64,000 nucleotides of DNA from Calvatia gigantea (Eukaryota; Basidiomycota; Agaricomycetes; Agaricales; Lycoperdaceae), in assembly GCA_025093985.1 (NCBI GenBank), contig JACAAK010000009.1:3224001-3288000 (forward strand). Reading direction: 5' to 3'. Each line of letters opens with the position of its first letter. Positions within the stretch are counted from its first letter, which is position 1. Positions 1 through 10,579 of the stretch are shown here, in pieces. The notes beneath the pieces are model-generated. The model saw nothing but the letters and a program-made list of their open reading frames with translations. It ran no database searches and was not told the DNA's origin. The position numbers and the translations under genes were made by a program.

Positions 1-2641
1 CGTAATGTGAGCCAACAAATAAATATAAGAAAAAAGAACAGCGAGCTTATCAGGCGAAGTTCGAGGTTGAGCGTATGCGAACTTCATGGCGATATCTGTC
101 CGCCAACGATACGACTGATGTCAGTCGAATCTCAGCCCAGTACCGGCGCCCGAGCCTTGGCCCTCACTTGCAAAGCGAAGTCCTGAGACCGGCTGGGCTG
201 TTTCTACCGTCCCGGCGATACCAACCCCGTCAGAGATCCGGTGTCCGTTGGCGTATTTACGAATGTTTAATATGACCCTTGATGAGAGAGCGCTGACGAA
301 GTATCTTGGCATCCTGGAGGTTCATACAAGATCAGTACTATCTCTCTTTAGCAGGGGTTGTGACCCACGAGGACAGACCACGCATTGGTCCTGTTGTACA
401 AAACCACACAACAACGCCTGCTGCGGAAATGACTAGCAATTATGTGACCGCTCTTCGTACTTCATACATATGAGTAGCACCTGAGAACTCACCAAGAAGA
501 AGCAAGTAGTACAAGAATGCATCTCTGTATATCTTCCGTATCAACAAATTCCGGTCTTCCCTATATTTCTTCACTTTGGCCCAGGATATTACTCCGAAGA
601 GGACTTAAGATAATGGGGATGCATGTCAGCTAGATTCCGTTCCCAGACGTGAAGGTTGGCTCACTAGTTTCCTGGACCATGAGAGCCATTGTTGAAACCA
701 CAATAAGCCTGTTTGTAGAAATATCTATGTCGGCTACGAAGCACTTGGGGAAAATGTCGGGAACCTGTGAGCCGGCAGCTATATTTGACAGAATTAGACT
801 ATGAGGGTTTGCGCAGGGACTTCACTTTTTGCTGACCTACTATGCTTCGTTGAATAATAGGAAGGAATACAAAGTCAGCGACAATCACGAACTGGTTGCA
901 GGTTCTCAGTCCTACGAATGGATAGGCGGAGTACGCTTGAACACTCACAAGAGTTAATAATGAGAGTAAGACTGCGGAGAGGCGCGTCCGTCCAACTAAG
1001 GCATAGGCCCTATAGATCAGGAGGACTGGAAAACGGTTGGCATGAGTCAGAGCGTATGGGGAGATAGATTGTGCGCACTAAGTGAACAAGCTTGCCCTAT
1101 ACCTGCCGACCATAGCTCTATCCTGAGGAGCTGGGTACAAACCTATACTCGGAGTACCTCGATTACTCGCACAACAGGCCGAAAGTAAGTGAGGGAACGT
1201 ACCTCAGCCGAGGGACCTGACGTACCAATGACTAAAACTTTCTTAGGTTTATGCTCTGCTTATACCCAACGTCACCTACCGGCCAGGGTTGCAGGTCCAT
1301 CAATAAAAGGCGAGTAACGAGAAATTAGGAACACAATTTTGACAATCGTCCACGGTGCTGGCCAAAGTGAATTTATCTGCATTCAAGATTGGAACTTGTG
1401 AGCCGTATTTCGATGGGGGGGCGCACCTCTGCCGCCAACGTGTGGAAGTAATCCGCAACAAAGAATGTTAGAATTGCTACTACGTTTTATGGGTCAGGCA
1501 AACTCATGATGCATGCCGCTTAACAAGATACCTTTGCAATACTGAAATTAGAGTCAGTGTCGTCTCTAAGGAAAGACCACAGATGCTTACACGGGCTAGA
1601 AAAAGCTGCTGAACGGTCCAAATCAATGTGGTGAGGTCTCCGTCCATAGTGATTGACTCTCAGGCAGGCCAGGTTAGGGCTGCGGGGGTGGCGACGGTGA
1701 TGATGGAGGAGCGATATCACCCCCCGCATTTAAACATTTCCTAAAATCACCTATCCCACAACGATACTTTTCCCGTTTTTCTTTTCGATTGATTGATCTC
1801 TGATCATCTGCGGGGCGACACCTACAATTCGTCCGTCCATCAGATGATGTGTCCTCAGCGCTCCTCCGGGCAGAGGTACTGGCTCGCAAGCACATAACGG
1901 GGCAGGCATTGATTATAGAACACATCAAATATGTACGGTCTAACGGCTTCTGCAATCCGTGAGTCAGGCTTATACTGTAAAAGTACACAGTATGATTACG
2001 AGGCGTCGCTGTGGGGACGGGAGACCTTTTAGTTAGAAACCATCAACCCCCCCCCTCCTCCATTTCAACTGTCCTCTAGTTCCACCCGCCTAAAATACCA
2101 CAGGCGTAGGGGCACGCTGTCAGCTGCAATTTCCTATAATCAGCCCTTGTGTCCTGGAACAATCTCGCTCGCGATGTCGCTATCTTGAGATTCTTAGCGG
2201 GACCCCCTCAGCCCCCGCTGGTAAACGCCTGTTCGGCCTCGGACAGATTCCATCACTGACATTCGCCCCAAAGCGAGTGTCAATCATTTAGTAGTGCAAG
2301 CTTGGCTTGATGGAAACTAGTACTGAGGAACCGGGAGATGCAGCTCCCGGAATAAATCAGATATATGACCGTGGGTCGCGGGGCACACCGCCTTCCCTTG
2401 CTCTTGCGAAGGTATCGCCGTTGTCGTGATGCCCTCATTGAGGGCGGTAATTCTCATAAGCTCACCGTTGCGATTCTGATTGGTTGAGGGCGGTGCTTTG
2501 GCAATGATTCGTCGGACCCGGGCGTTTCAGTCGTCCAAGACATCTTGAAGACCGGTGGGAGTTGGCCAGGTAAAAAGCTTTTCTTTCACACTTGACTAAG
2601 ATACACCCTTCACGTTTTCGTACGCGCGATACTTGGAGCAC
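1..2641. other. Gene-free stretch at the left edge
   Basis: Both strands contain only short open frames (about 100 codons at most) with no recognisable motif or plausible exon chain. There is no long terminal repeat, transposase or reverse-transcriptase signature that I can see. The right end is the 3' flank of the glutathione S-transferase gene. It could hold decayed mobile DNA or a non-coding transcript, but nothing in the bases supports either. Confidence 0.5.
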
Positions 2642-3511
2642 TTAATACGACAGCTTGCTCTTAACGCCGTCCCGAACAGCAAGCCATGAAGGTCGGCTGG
2701 TGATATCGTTGAACCAGCTGAGCGGCAATGTAAGCCTACGAATTGAGGAAAGACTGATACCGGCAACTTACCGGGCAAAATTGGGCCTGGAGGACAGAAG
2801 ATCAACGCCAGTATCAGGAAGGAGATAGCCGAAAGGTAAATGGAAGAAATCAGCCAGAGTGGGCTCCTGTAGCGCTGGGTCAAACAACAATCAAGGGTAT
2901 CATTTGGGGTGGTAGGCATACATCGCCAGCGAGATATTTGGTCTTGCTCAAGATCCTTTCATAAGCATCAAGTCTCGGTTGAAGCGCTTTAATAGCTTCT
3001 TCAAAAATAACCTCATTTGTAGTACCCCATCCACGCGTTCTAGATGAAACTGGTATCATTGGCGTAGAAGACGAGAAGAACTGGCCAACTCACGGTTTTA
3101 TAACCTTTTCGAAAACTGCTTTGACAGCGTAGGGATCGAAGTTGGCAACTTCAATAGAAGCTGCCTGCTCGAAAAGAGCAAGACCTTTAAGATCTGTCGG
3201 GATCAAGGGTGCGCCCTGGTTGGCCCACTTGGTAGCAACGTAACGGGAGATGGCACGGCTTTCATAAACGATGAACCCATCATCGTCCTGAGCGTGGATA
3301 TGTCAGCTCATATCAACTGTTGGGCGGGGGGAGAACACACGATGTACGGCACTTGGCCAAAGGGTTGCTTCTCGAGGTGGGCAGGGCTCTTGTGTTCGTT
3401 TGTTGCCCTGTCAACCTCGATGAATTCAAACGGGACTTTCTTCTCATGGAGAATCTGGGCGGCGCGTCGGGTGGCAGTGGACAGGGGGAATCCGTAAAGC
3501 TTGACAACCAT
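2642..3511 (-). CDS. Glutathione S-transferase (phi/Ure2p-like fungal GST)
   Basis: This cytosolic enzyme conjugates glutathione to electrophiles. Five exons (3341-3511, 3094-3287, 2922-3039, 2772-2866, 2642-2717) join in frame into 217 residues, the usual GST length. The thioredoxin-fold N-terminus begins MVVKLYGFPLSTATRRAAQI and is followed by the glutathione-binding stretch GQVPYI and the DGF-x-VYESRAISRYVA segment, where E-S contacts the gamma-glutamyl group. The all-helical C-terminal domain has the motif EPTLADFFHLP and the ending SRPSWLAVRDGVKSKLSY. Introns are 53-55 nt apart from one of about 55 nt with the same consensus. No breaks are seen. It is divergently paired with the omega-amidase gene, so the 405 bp between the starts may be a shared promoter. 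The phi-like class is inferred from the motif pattern; the exact substrate is unknown. Confidence 0.93.
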
Positions 3512-3916
3512 GATGGGGTTGCGAGAAAGGTAAGGAATAGGAATGCGTAAAATTGGAAGTCTACCTCGACGTTGCTCTTATACGGGGTTCGTATGTGTGC
3601 ATCCCAAACGAAAGTGTGGTGGTTTGTCAGACTTGCGCAAGCTGGTGCAGAAGATGACAAATGCTACTTGCGTTAAAATCATATGGCGATGGTGGTGGTC
3701 ATCCGACCATTGGGATTGGTTCCTTGACGGAATCGGCAGTCCGGTGTTTAGGCCTCCGTGAACGTTTGAACGTTCTGGGCGGCCAATTGCCAATTTTCTC
3801 ACGATATTATTAAGTCTTGGGTAAGTAATATTTTAAGCAAGTGCTGCCAACTTCCGAACCAACACCAGACCAAACGAACGATGTAATGAATTCATCGAGC
3901 TATCAGTTCCACTCTC
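3512..3916. promoter_or_regulatory. Shared divergent intergenic region (GST / omega-amidase)
   Basis: 405 bp separate the two head-to-head start codons. The strip contains no exon I can support. A bidirectional promoter is inferred from the arrangement only; I did not find a clear TATA box or a named operator in it. Confidence 0.45.
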
Positions 3917-5351
3917 ATGGCACTCACACAACTTCCCTTTCGGTCATTCGCCCTCGCCTTCGTTCAATTGGGACAGATCGGGGAAAACAAGTCAGATAAT
4001 ATCAAGCATGCGCACGAAATGATCCTCAAGGCCGCATCCGCCCAAGGCCACCACAAAAAGCCGGACCTGATTGTCCTTCCTGTTCGCTTCAAATTCGTAA
4101 TATCCCACAATCAGATTCTCACTTTCGTACCCAGGAATACTTCAATGCACCGTGTGGTCATGCCAGTTTCCCGACCGCATTTGCGGAGACCATTGGATTC
4201 GTGGCCGGGGAGCCATATGATGTCATCTCTACCACAAGTGAGAGTGTCGCGATGCTGTCCACTGCCGCAAAGGAAACAGGATTGTGGTTGATAGGAGGTG
4301 CGCCAATAACTACAGCTCAGAAAGCATCCGTCAACCCTCACCAGGTTCCATTCCTGAACGCGATACGAAGGACGGCAAGCTCTACAACACCTGTACCGTG
4401 TACAACCCCAAAGGTTCTCGAGACCCTCACCGGGCTGGCCTTCTTCTAACATCGTACTATCATGAATAGGCGAACTGGTCGCGGCCCATCGGAAAGTGCA
4501 CCTTTTTGATATTGACATTCCCGGAAAGATCACCTTCCAGGTCAGTTACCCGTGGTTCACTCAGGTTATCTCATGCTCATTCTGCGTAGGAGAGCGCTAA
4601 AATCTCTGGTGGCACAGCCACAAGCTTCTTCGACACAGGTCAGTTATTCGGTTGACGTCCATCAGGCAATGACTTATACTCAAATAGAATTTGCTCGGAT
4701 CGGCCTTGGGATCTGTTATGACGTCCGCTTCCCAGAGCTCGCGATGATCGCTGCGCGGAAAGGTAAGTGAGTAAGTTATGTCAATAATCGGATGCTTAAT
4801 CGTCGAAAAAAGGTTGCCAAGTGCTGATTTACCCAGCTGCGTTTAATATGACTACGGGCCCACTACATTGGGAGTTGTTACAGCGGGCAAGGTAAACAAA
4901 TTCTTATTTTTTGACTGCGGCGCATCAAATATTTTTTCAAATCAAGGGCCGTGGACAACCAGGTCTACATGGGAATGTGCAGTAGCGCGAGAGATTTAAC
5001 CGCAGGTTATCACGCAGTAGGATTCTCTTTCAAAAATATACAATGACAGTATTAATGGAATTTGCTTTAGTGGGGACACTCAATGGTGGTCGATCCAATG
5101 TAGGCACTCTTGTGGCTGATAAGTTGACCCATACCCACGTGTGTACAACAGGGGAAGAGTTATCGCAGAGGCATCCGAAAAGGAAGAGATTGTCTACGCG
5201 GATATTGGTAAATAACACGTCTCTTTTTAAGTGCGCAGGCCAGCTAATCAATTTGATAGACCCCGAGGTGCTGCAGAGCGCACGGAGCGGAATTCCCGTA
5301 ACAACTCAGCGCCGATTTGATGTGTACAAAGATATCGCGGACGGGGCCTAA
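3917..5351 (+). CDS. Omega-amidase (NIT2-type nitrilase superfamily)
   Basis: The enzyme hydrolyses alpha-ketoglutaramate and alpha-ketosuccinamate, the waste products of glutamine and asparagine transamination, to 2-oxo acids and ammonia. Eleven exons (3917-4081, 4135-4297, 4345-4413, 4470-4540, 4590-4638, 4688-4762, 4813-4891, 4947-5016, 5071-5099, 5152-5207, 5260-5351) splice in frame to 305 residues. Introns are 47-56 nt. The catalytic triad is visible: Glu in [15 protein letters not shown], Lys in [14 protein letters not shown] and Cys in [14 protein letters not shown]. The segments [20 protein letters not shown] and [15 protein letters not shown] are typical of NIT2 rather than of plant-type nitrilases. 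The gene is intact. Its head-to-head partner is the GST. NIT1, a close paralogue family that repairs deaminated glutathione, is the main alternative, but the acceptor-loop residues fit NIT2 better. Confidence 0.95.
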
Positions 5352-5829
5352 GGCCTGAGGAATGACATTCCAGTGAGAGTTTTGAGTAGGATGCTTGGGG
5401 GGTGGTGGGGGTTTGAGAAGTCTGAAAAAATTACCGTTCATCGAGATCGCCCATGGTACACCAGTACTTGACTTTTTTGGTTGGATTATACCGATACCGT
5501 ATTCATTGAATATGTGTTTCAATCGTTGGGTGTCCCCGCAGCTCCCAGAAAATCGCGGATAATGTAACAAAGATAACGGGACAGTTGGGTCAACTTTACG
5601 ATGATCCCAATGGTTGATCAGGAAATTTTCTCCAGTTCGGTTCGTGTTCTCCCTTATACATGTACAAGACTTCAAACGTCAAACACCCGTAACCGAACTG
5701 GAGGAATAAAGCTAACAACACAATTACATTCATTCAAAACCTATCTCTCATCTGGAGATATTAAGCCTTGCGAGGAACAATGAGGCGAAACCGCCGTGAT
5801 TAATAACGCAACTCCCTCAATGTCGAGGG
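5352..5829. other. Convergent intergenic gap
   Basis: 478 bp lie between the stop of the omega-amidase gene (plus) and the stop of the UNC93-like gene (minus). The stretch presumably holds both 3' untranslated regions. No additional coding exon or hairpin terminator was recognised. Confidence 0.6.
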
Positions 5830-8059
5830 TTAATCCGAATGATCCGAGTCTTTCCGTGGCCTTTCATCCTCCGGTCCGCTGATTTCTGCATCAGGATCAT
5901 GGACAGGTGAAGGCGTAATCGCCAAAACAGTCGGTAATGCAATCACTAATGCACTACCAAAGAGTGCCCAATTAATCTTCAGTTGTGTTATGGGGCGATC
6001 TGGAAACCAACCAAGTCAGTCCCCTCTGTGGTACCGTGTGAATTCGAAATTCGAAAAGCTCACAGTGCAACGCGTTAATCCTCCAAGCTACCGCACCTCC
6101 TGTCGCTTGGAATGTCTTGTATACTGTGTGTCGGAGGTAAGATATGGGAATGTTACGGTACGCTGCTGGGACTTGGGCACTCACGTCCGACAAATTTAGC
6201 AGCCTCTTGCGGGCTGTCGGCCAGTGAAGCCATTAGCCAGTAACAGTACGACTAGCGTTTATCAATCACATGCTGGCCAAGGAAAAACCCCTCATACTTA
6301 CTTGCCAGAAAGCATCAAAGGCTCCATAGAAGAAATATCTGGTTGTATGAGATTCCAGTATTAGTATTTGACAATCCTCAAAGAGATGCCCTTACAGCCA
6401 AAATGGCCCGATGAAGGTTCTCGTGTTCGAGAAATCAAGCCATTGCTTCTTCCCAATTCGATCAGCCCAACGTTGGAACGCAAGCCCACCTAAGCCAAGA
6501 TTTGAATCAGTGCCGATGCGCCAACGGTATCAGGGGGGGAAGAGCATACCGCCCCAAATAACAAAACCTGTCGTGAACACGAAGACGTATCCCAAAATGG
6601 CACGCTGTGGTCTAGTGAACCATTTCCAGTCGAGGAGGAACCCGATCGCTAGTCCACCGAACTGGTATGGTATTCGAGTTTGAGATAGATTCATAGATTT
6701 CGCCTTTGGTACTCACCATCTGGGCGATCCAGTACATTGCCCCATTCAGGGATCTCGTCCTTAGCGTGAACACGTCGCCTGGGAGGGACATGGAGCTCAG
6801 TTCTGTCGATTCACGGGATAAGCTACTGTTGTGACAACGCACCGTTGACACTATTCTGTTGGTACGAATAGAAGAAATTGGCGCAGAAGAATGCAGGGAT
6901 GAGTAACAAAATCTTCCAATTCCTCGCCGCGGTCACGAAATTTTGGAACTCCCGACGAATCGATGGAACGAATGCCTTCTCTGTAGCCGGTGGAGGTCCA
7001 GCCGGCGTTCCGTCTTGTCGGATTACTTTATGGGGTGGCGAAACGAAGCTCGAGGAAAGCCAGCCGAAAACTAGGGTAGAAATAACGTTGATTCGATTGT
7101 ATGTGAGACTCAACGAGGAATTGTGCTCAGAAAGCGGTTGCACTCACTCATTATCGCCATGAATGCGCCATCTTGAGTTGACGGTATGAGCGTGAGCGGA
7201 AGTGGAGAGGTCCCTGATTCAAGGCTTACAAGTTCCATCGGTAACAGTCCCACCTTTTGAATGGAAGTTTAGTGAAAATGAAATAAAGGAGCCAATTCCT
7301 CCTCCGAGGTTGAAGACGACCTATTTATATGAAGGTCAGTACCACCCCTAAGCAATGGGTAAACTTTAGTTACCCAAAATAATGCTATGGCACGGCCCTT
7401 CTGGTCTGGTAGAGGGTATGAGACCATAATCTAAGCAGAGTGAGTCCATTAGGCGCCGAAGATCGTCACAAGGAACTACTCAACGGCTCCCTGCGCTACC
7501 CAAAGGAAGGATGCACCAATGCCAAGTATGGCACCACTAGCGATGACGAAGGCCGAGTTGCTTGTATGATTGTAACACAGAAGTGACCCCGAGTACAACG
7601 CATAAGTCCATCCGCCTAACGCAAGGCTATGTCAAGAAAATACACAAACGAGGTGAGGTCAAGCTGACCTATGAGCAAACATGTCCGGGGACCAAACATC
7701 TGTTGTCATCTTCGTTGAGTGGTCTTAATACAACGTCCGTAGAGCTTGACCCTTACGTCAAATACCGGAGGAACAAGGGTCAGCGCGGACGCTGCCGTCG
7801 CTGCTAAAAGCGCTACAGTTGCATTGGCCGCGACAGTACTATCGAGCTGGCCCGATCCGCCCAGGCCACTGATGGCATTGTACATTCCTATGGCATCTCC
7901 ACATTAGCCATTATACAGGTATCCAAGCCCCAGAAACCTACCAGGACAGCAGAAACATATTATTGATATCAGCAGTATCTGAGTCATCGGCGTTCTCCAT
8001 ATTTCATTAATAGACCTTCCGAAGACCTGAAGGCTGCCTTCTTGTGTTTCTGAGCGCAT
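5830..8059 (-). CDS. UNC93-like (DUF895) major-facilitator membrane protein
   Basis: This is a predicted polytopic membrane protein of the UNC93/DUF895 branch of the major facilitator fold, of about 470 residues after splicing more than ten short introns. The start MRSETQEGSLQVFGRSINEI runs in frame into the first membrane segment. The diagnostic loop PGMYNAISGLGGSGQ follows, then FGPRTCLLIGGWTYALYSGS, GASFLWVAQGAIMVSYP and FWVVFNLGGGIGS. After a hydrophilic loop come RTRSLNGAMYWIAQ, WGGGLAFQRWAD, the FFYGAFDAFWQSYCYWLM segment and a last membrane helix near INWALFGSALVIALP. The acidic tail ends KDSDHSD. All junctions keep frame. The transported substrate is unknown; animal UNC93 members modulate channels or receptor trafficking. 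It lies 352 bp downstream of the SLATT gene on the same strand. Confidence 0.9.
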
Positions 8060-8410
8060 TTTTCGTCCCGCCACTCGATTTACGAATCCAGTGCAAAAAA
8101 TAGGACGAGGGGGGAGGAAGAATCCTCACAAGTGGCTCCAAAGTTTGCCCTTGTAGAAACGTTTTCAATGTTTTCCCACTCGCTAATAACTCCATTGACC
8201 AGGGGGGTCCCCGAAGAATTCGCAAAGAAGTGTGCTCCAGATTCTCATCAGTCAAGTGGTGATTCCCTTTTGGGTGGCTTTGCATGTGCCCTTCATTCGT
8301 AGGCGAACTCCCGACTTTGCTTTGAAGTATCGTGTGACCAGCGGGACTCACGATACCATAAGGTATGGTAGCCACACGGAAGACGTCTCTGATGGAAGAT
8401 TAGAATGTGA
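8060..8410. other. Short tandem intergenic gap
   Basis: 351 bp separate the SLATT stop and the UNC93-like start, both on the minus strand. This should contain the SLATT 3' end and the UNC93-like promoter. The minus frame is open for about 120 codons but has no family resemblance, so I do not call it coding. Confidence 0.5.
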
Positions 8411-9924
8411 CTAGATGACAGGAGTTATGGTCTCGGTAATGAACGGGTATAAATAACAGGACAGATTATAGACGAGTGTGGGCATAATGCAGTATGCAGT
8501 GACGGGGTCAACAGGATATTCATCACGCCGAAGATGATAATTTCTTTTCCCTAAATTCGTATCAGTTTTAACCACCGCCTTTACACCGCGACAGGGGAAA
8601 AGCTCATACTTTTTAGTGTTCACTATATCTTCGAGCTCCTGGCGAAGGCTGTCGATCACTTTGTCCCATTCGTTCGTGTCAACATGTCCATGATCCAACA
8701 AGAATGCTTGCGCTTCGCGGATAAAGCGGTTCAAATTCTTCGCGCGGATTTTGGAAAACTCTGGTTCACTGGATCCTCGTACTTTGGCGAGATAGGAAGC
8801 AATCATGGTCGTCAAAGCGCCTTCGATGAATAAAATGATAATGAATCAGCAAGAAATTTCAAAGAAAGGATAGCGGTGAATAATTACCAAGAACCGTGGT
8901 TGCAACAGAAGTCTGAGGGGAACGTCAGAAATGAATTGATATGAGCAAATCAGCGGTGATCCCACCTGTTTACTGCCAGCTGTAGCGACTGCAGATAAAC
9001 CCGTTGTCAAGGAGCCAAGGATCACTTGAAGTGCAATGGCAGCATTGATAGTCAATCCCATGGTTTTCGCTTTCGATGCGGATTTGTCACGTTCGGCAAT
9101 GGCAATCTCAAGTGTGGGTTGAATACGTTCTCCAACCGTTCTCCTGCGCTGTTAAAGGGTCAAAAAAAAAAAGAATATGAGGTTCGAACAGGTCTTACCT
9201 TCTCCTCGACAGGTACAATCCAATCAATACCAGGCCTTCTTCCATGCCCGAGAGCTGATCCAGGGCCGTCCAATGTCCTTTGGCGACGGGGTAACCCATT
9301 ATCCACCAGACGAACTGGGGGGAGCGGGGGCAGAGTCTGGTTAGTGCGTATAGCACTATCCCTATGCAACTCATTTAGCCCGAGGCCCGATAGAGTGTCT
9401 GAATCCTCGAGCTTTTCCATAGACGTTGTCATACCTGAACGGGCAGTCCGTATATGTGGTAGGGGCGGCCGAGCAGCAGGAGGAGTTGGTGGATTTGACG
9501 GGTGGTGTGTATCTGTGGTGAGACCACCTAGAGTTGAATCCGTTGTCGGTCGAGCTCCAGGTGGAGCTAAGCCCTCCCTTGTTGTGGTCGGAATGGGTTG
9601 GTGAGGTGACTGCGGTGACGCAGGTTGAGGCCGCTCCTGGGGTGCATTATCCGTGTTTGTTGCCTGCTGGGAGTGGGGATGCCCGGTCGTAGATTGTTGA
9701 GGAGGCCCCTGCGACGTCAACGTTTCCCTCTGGGATTGTAAATCGGTTGGCTGCTGGCCTCCCGTGCCAGATGGGGCTGGTACTGGGGCTGGCTGTGCTG
9801 TCTGGGTGCCCGGCGCTAGTGCAGGTGCCGGCGTTGTATCAGCGGGGTTGGTAGACGGCACTGCACTAGAAGTCCCAGGTACAGCGGAAGGGACATCTGC
9901 TGGAGAGGGATTAGCTCGGTCCAT
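8411..9924 (-). CDS. Fungal SLATT-domain two-helix membrane protein
   Basis: Four exons (9199-9924, 8966-9148, 8888-8912, 8411-8820) join in frame to 447 residues. Residues 1 to about 240 are low complexity, rich in Pro, Thr, Gln and Ala, with no fold I recognise. From about 243 a fungal SLATT domain follows: basic lead RRRTVGERIQPTLEIAIAER, membrane helix 1 (TINAAIALQVILGSLTTGLS), a short linker, helix 2 (TSVATTVLGALTTMIASYLA), then the amphipathic part with FSKIRAKNLNRFIREAQAF and EWDKVIDSLRQELEDI. SLATT proteins in bacteria are predicted membrane effectors of conflict systems (SMODS/SLOG-associated); the fungal branch has no assigned function. A weak intron could start near the GTATGA after DIVNTK, so the last 65 residues are less sure. 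Neighbours are UNC93-like (downstream) and XRN1 (upstream), all codirectional. Confidence 0.82.
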
Positions 9925-10579
9925 AACAAGAGTAGCCTCTGTAGTTGAGGAGAGGATGAAAGGTTCTTTCTTGTCCCTCTGTTATGTTCTTTGGGCGCGA
10001 CATTTTGTTTGATTCCTTTGACAGATAGCGGGGAAGCCACAGAAAAAGAGCGACAGGAATCAAACTTAGAGTCACAAACGTGATGCCATTGCCAAGTATG
10101 GTGTGCTGTCAGTCCCGAAAGCTCCACAACCATTCAGAATGTTCAACCAACTCTCACGTTCTCAATTTAATCGCTGCCTACCCAATCGCGTCTCGTTCGA
10201 CTCAAGGACTCCCCAACAAAAAAAAACTTTCTATTAAGACACGGGTCGCGACATCGGAAGACGGTTGCCATTGCCCATTCTGATGTCATCTGTAAAACCA
10301 CACTTTTGGGCAGGGACAGAAAGCCGACATATCTATATCAGACCTGGGCAGCCGCGTTTAGGCAATAAGGATGCGGATTCAAACTCAGCGGAAGACATTA
10401 CATTTGCATATTTGGCACGGGTAGCCTCGTGCTGGGACATACTTATCGCTTGTTCGGATTAATCTACAATTAACACCACACCGAGAACTTCCAAGCACCT
10501 CTGATAGGTGCTTCTTTTGTCCGTCTAGAAAAGTCCGACGAACAACACTTCCACTAGATGTTCCCCCCCTCAATGATCA
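9925..10579. other. Intergenic gap upstream of the SLATT gene
   Basis: 655 bp lie between the XRN1 stop and the SLATT start. The stretch should hold the XRN1 3' end and the SLATT promoter and leader. No exon, clear TATA box or repeat was recognised apart from short A runs near 10205. Confidence 0.5.

Noticed and set aside
9026..9604. 192-codon plus-strand open frame opposite the SLATT gene
   Set aside because: It is the antisense of the low-complexity Pro/Thr-rich exon; its composition mirrors the coding strand and it has no motif.
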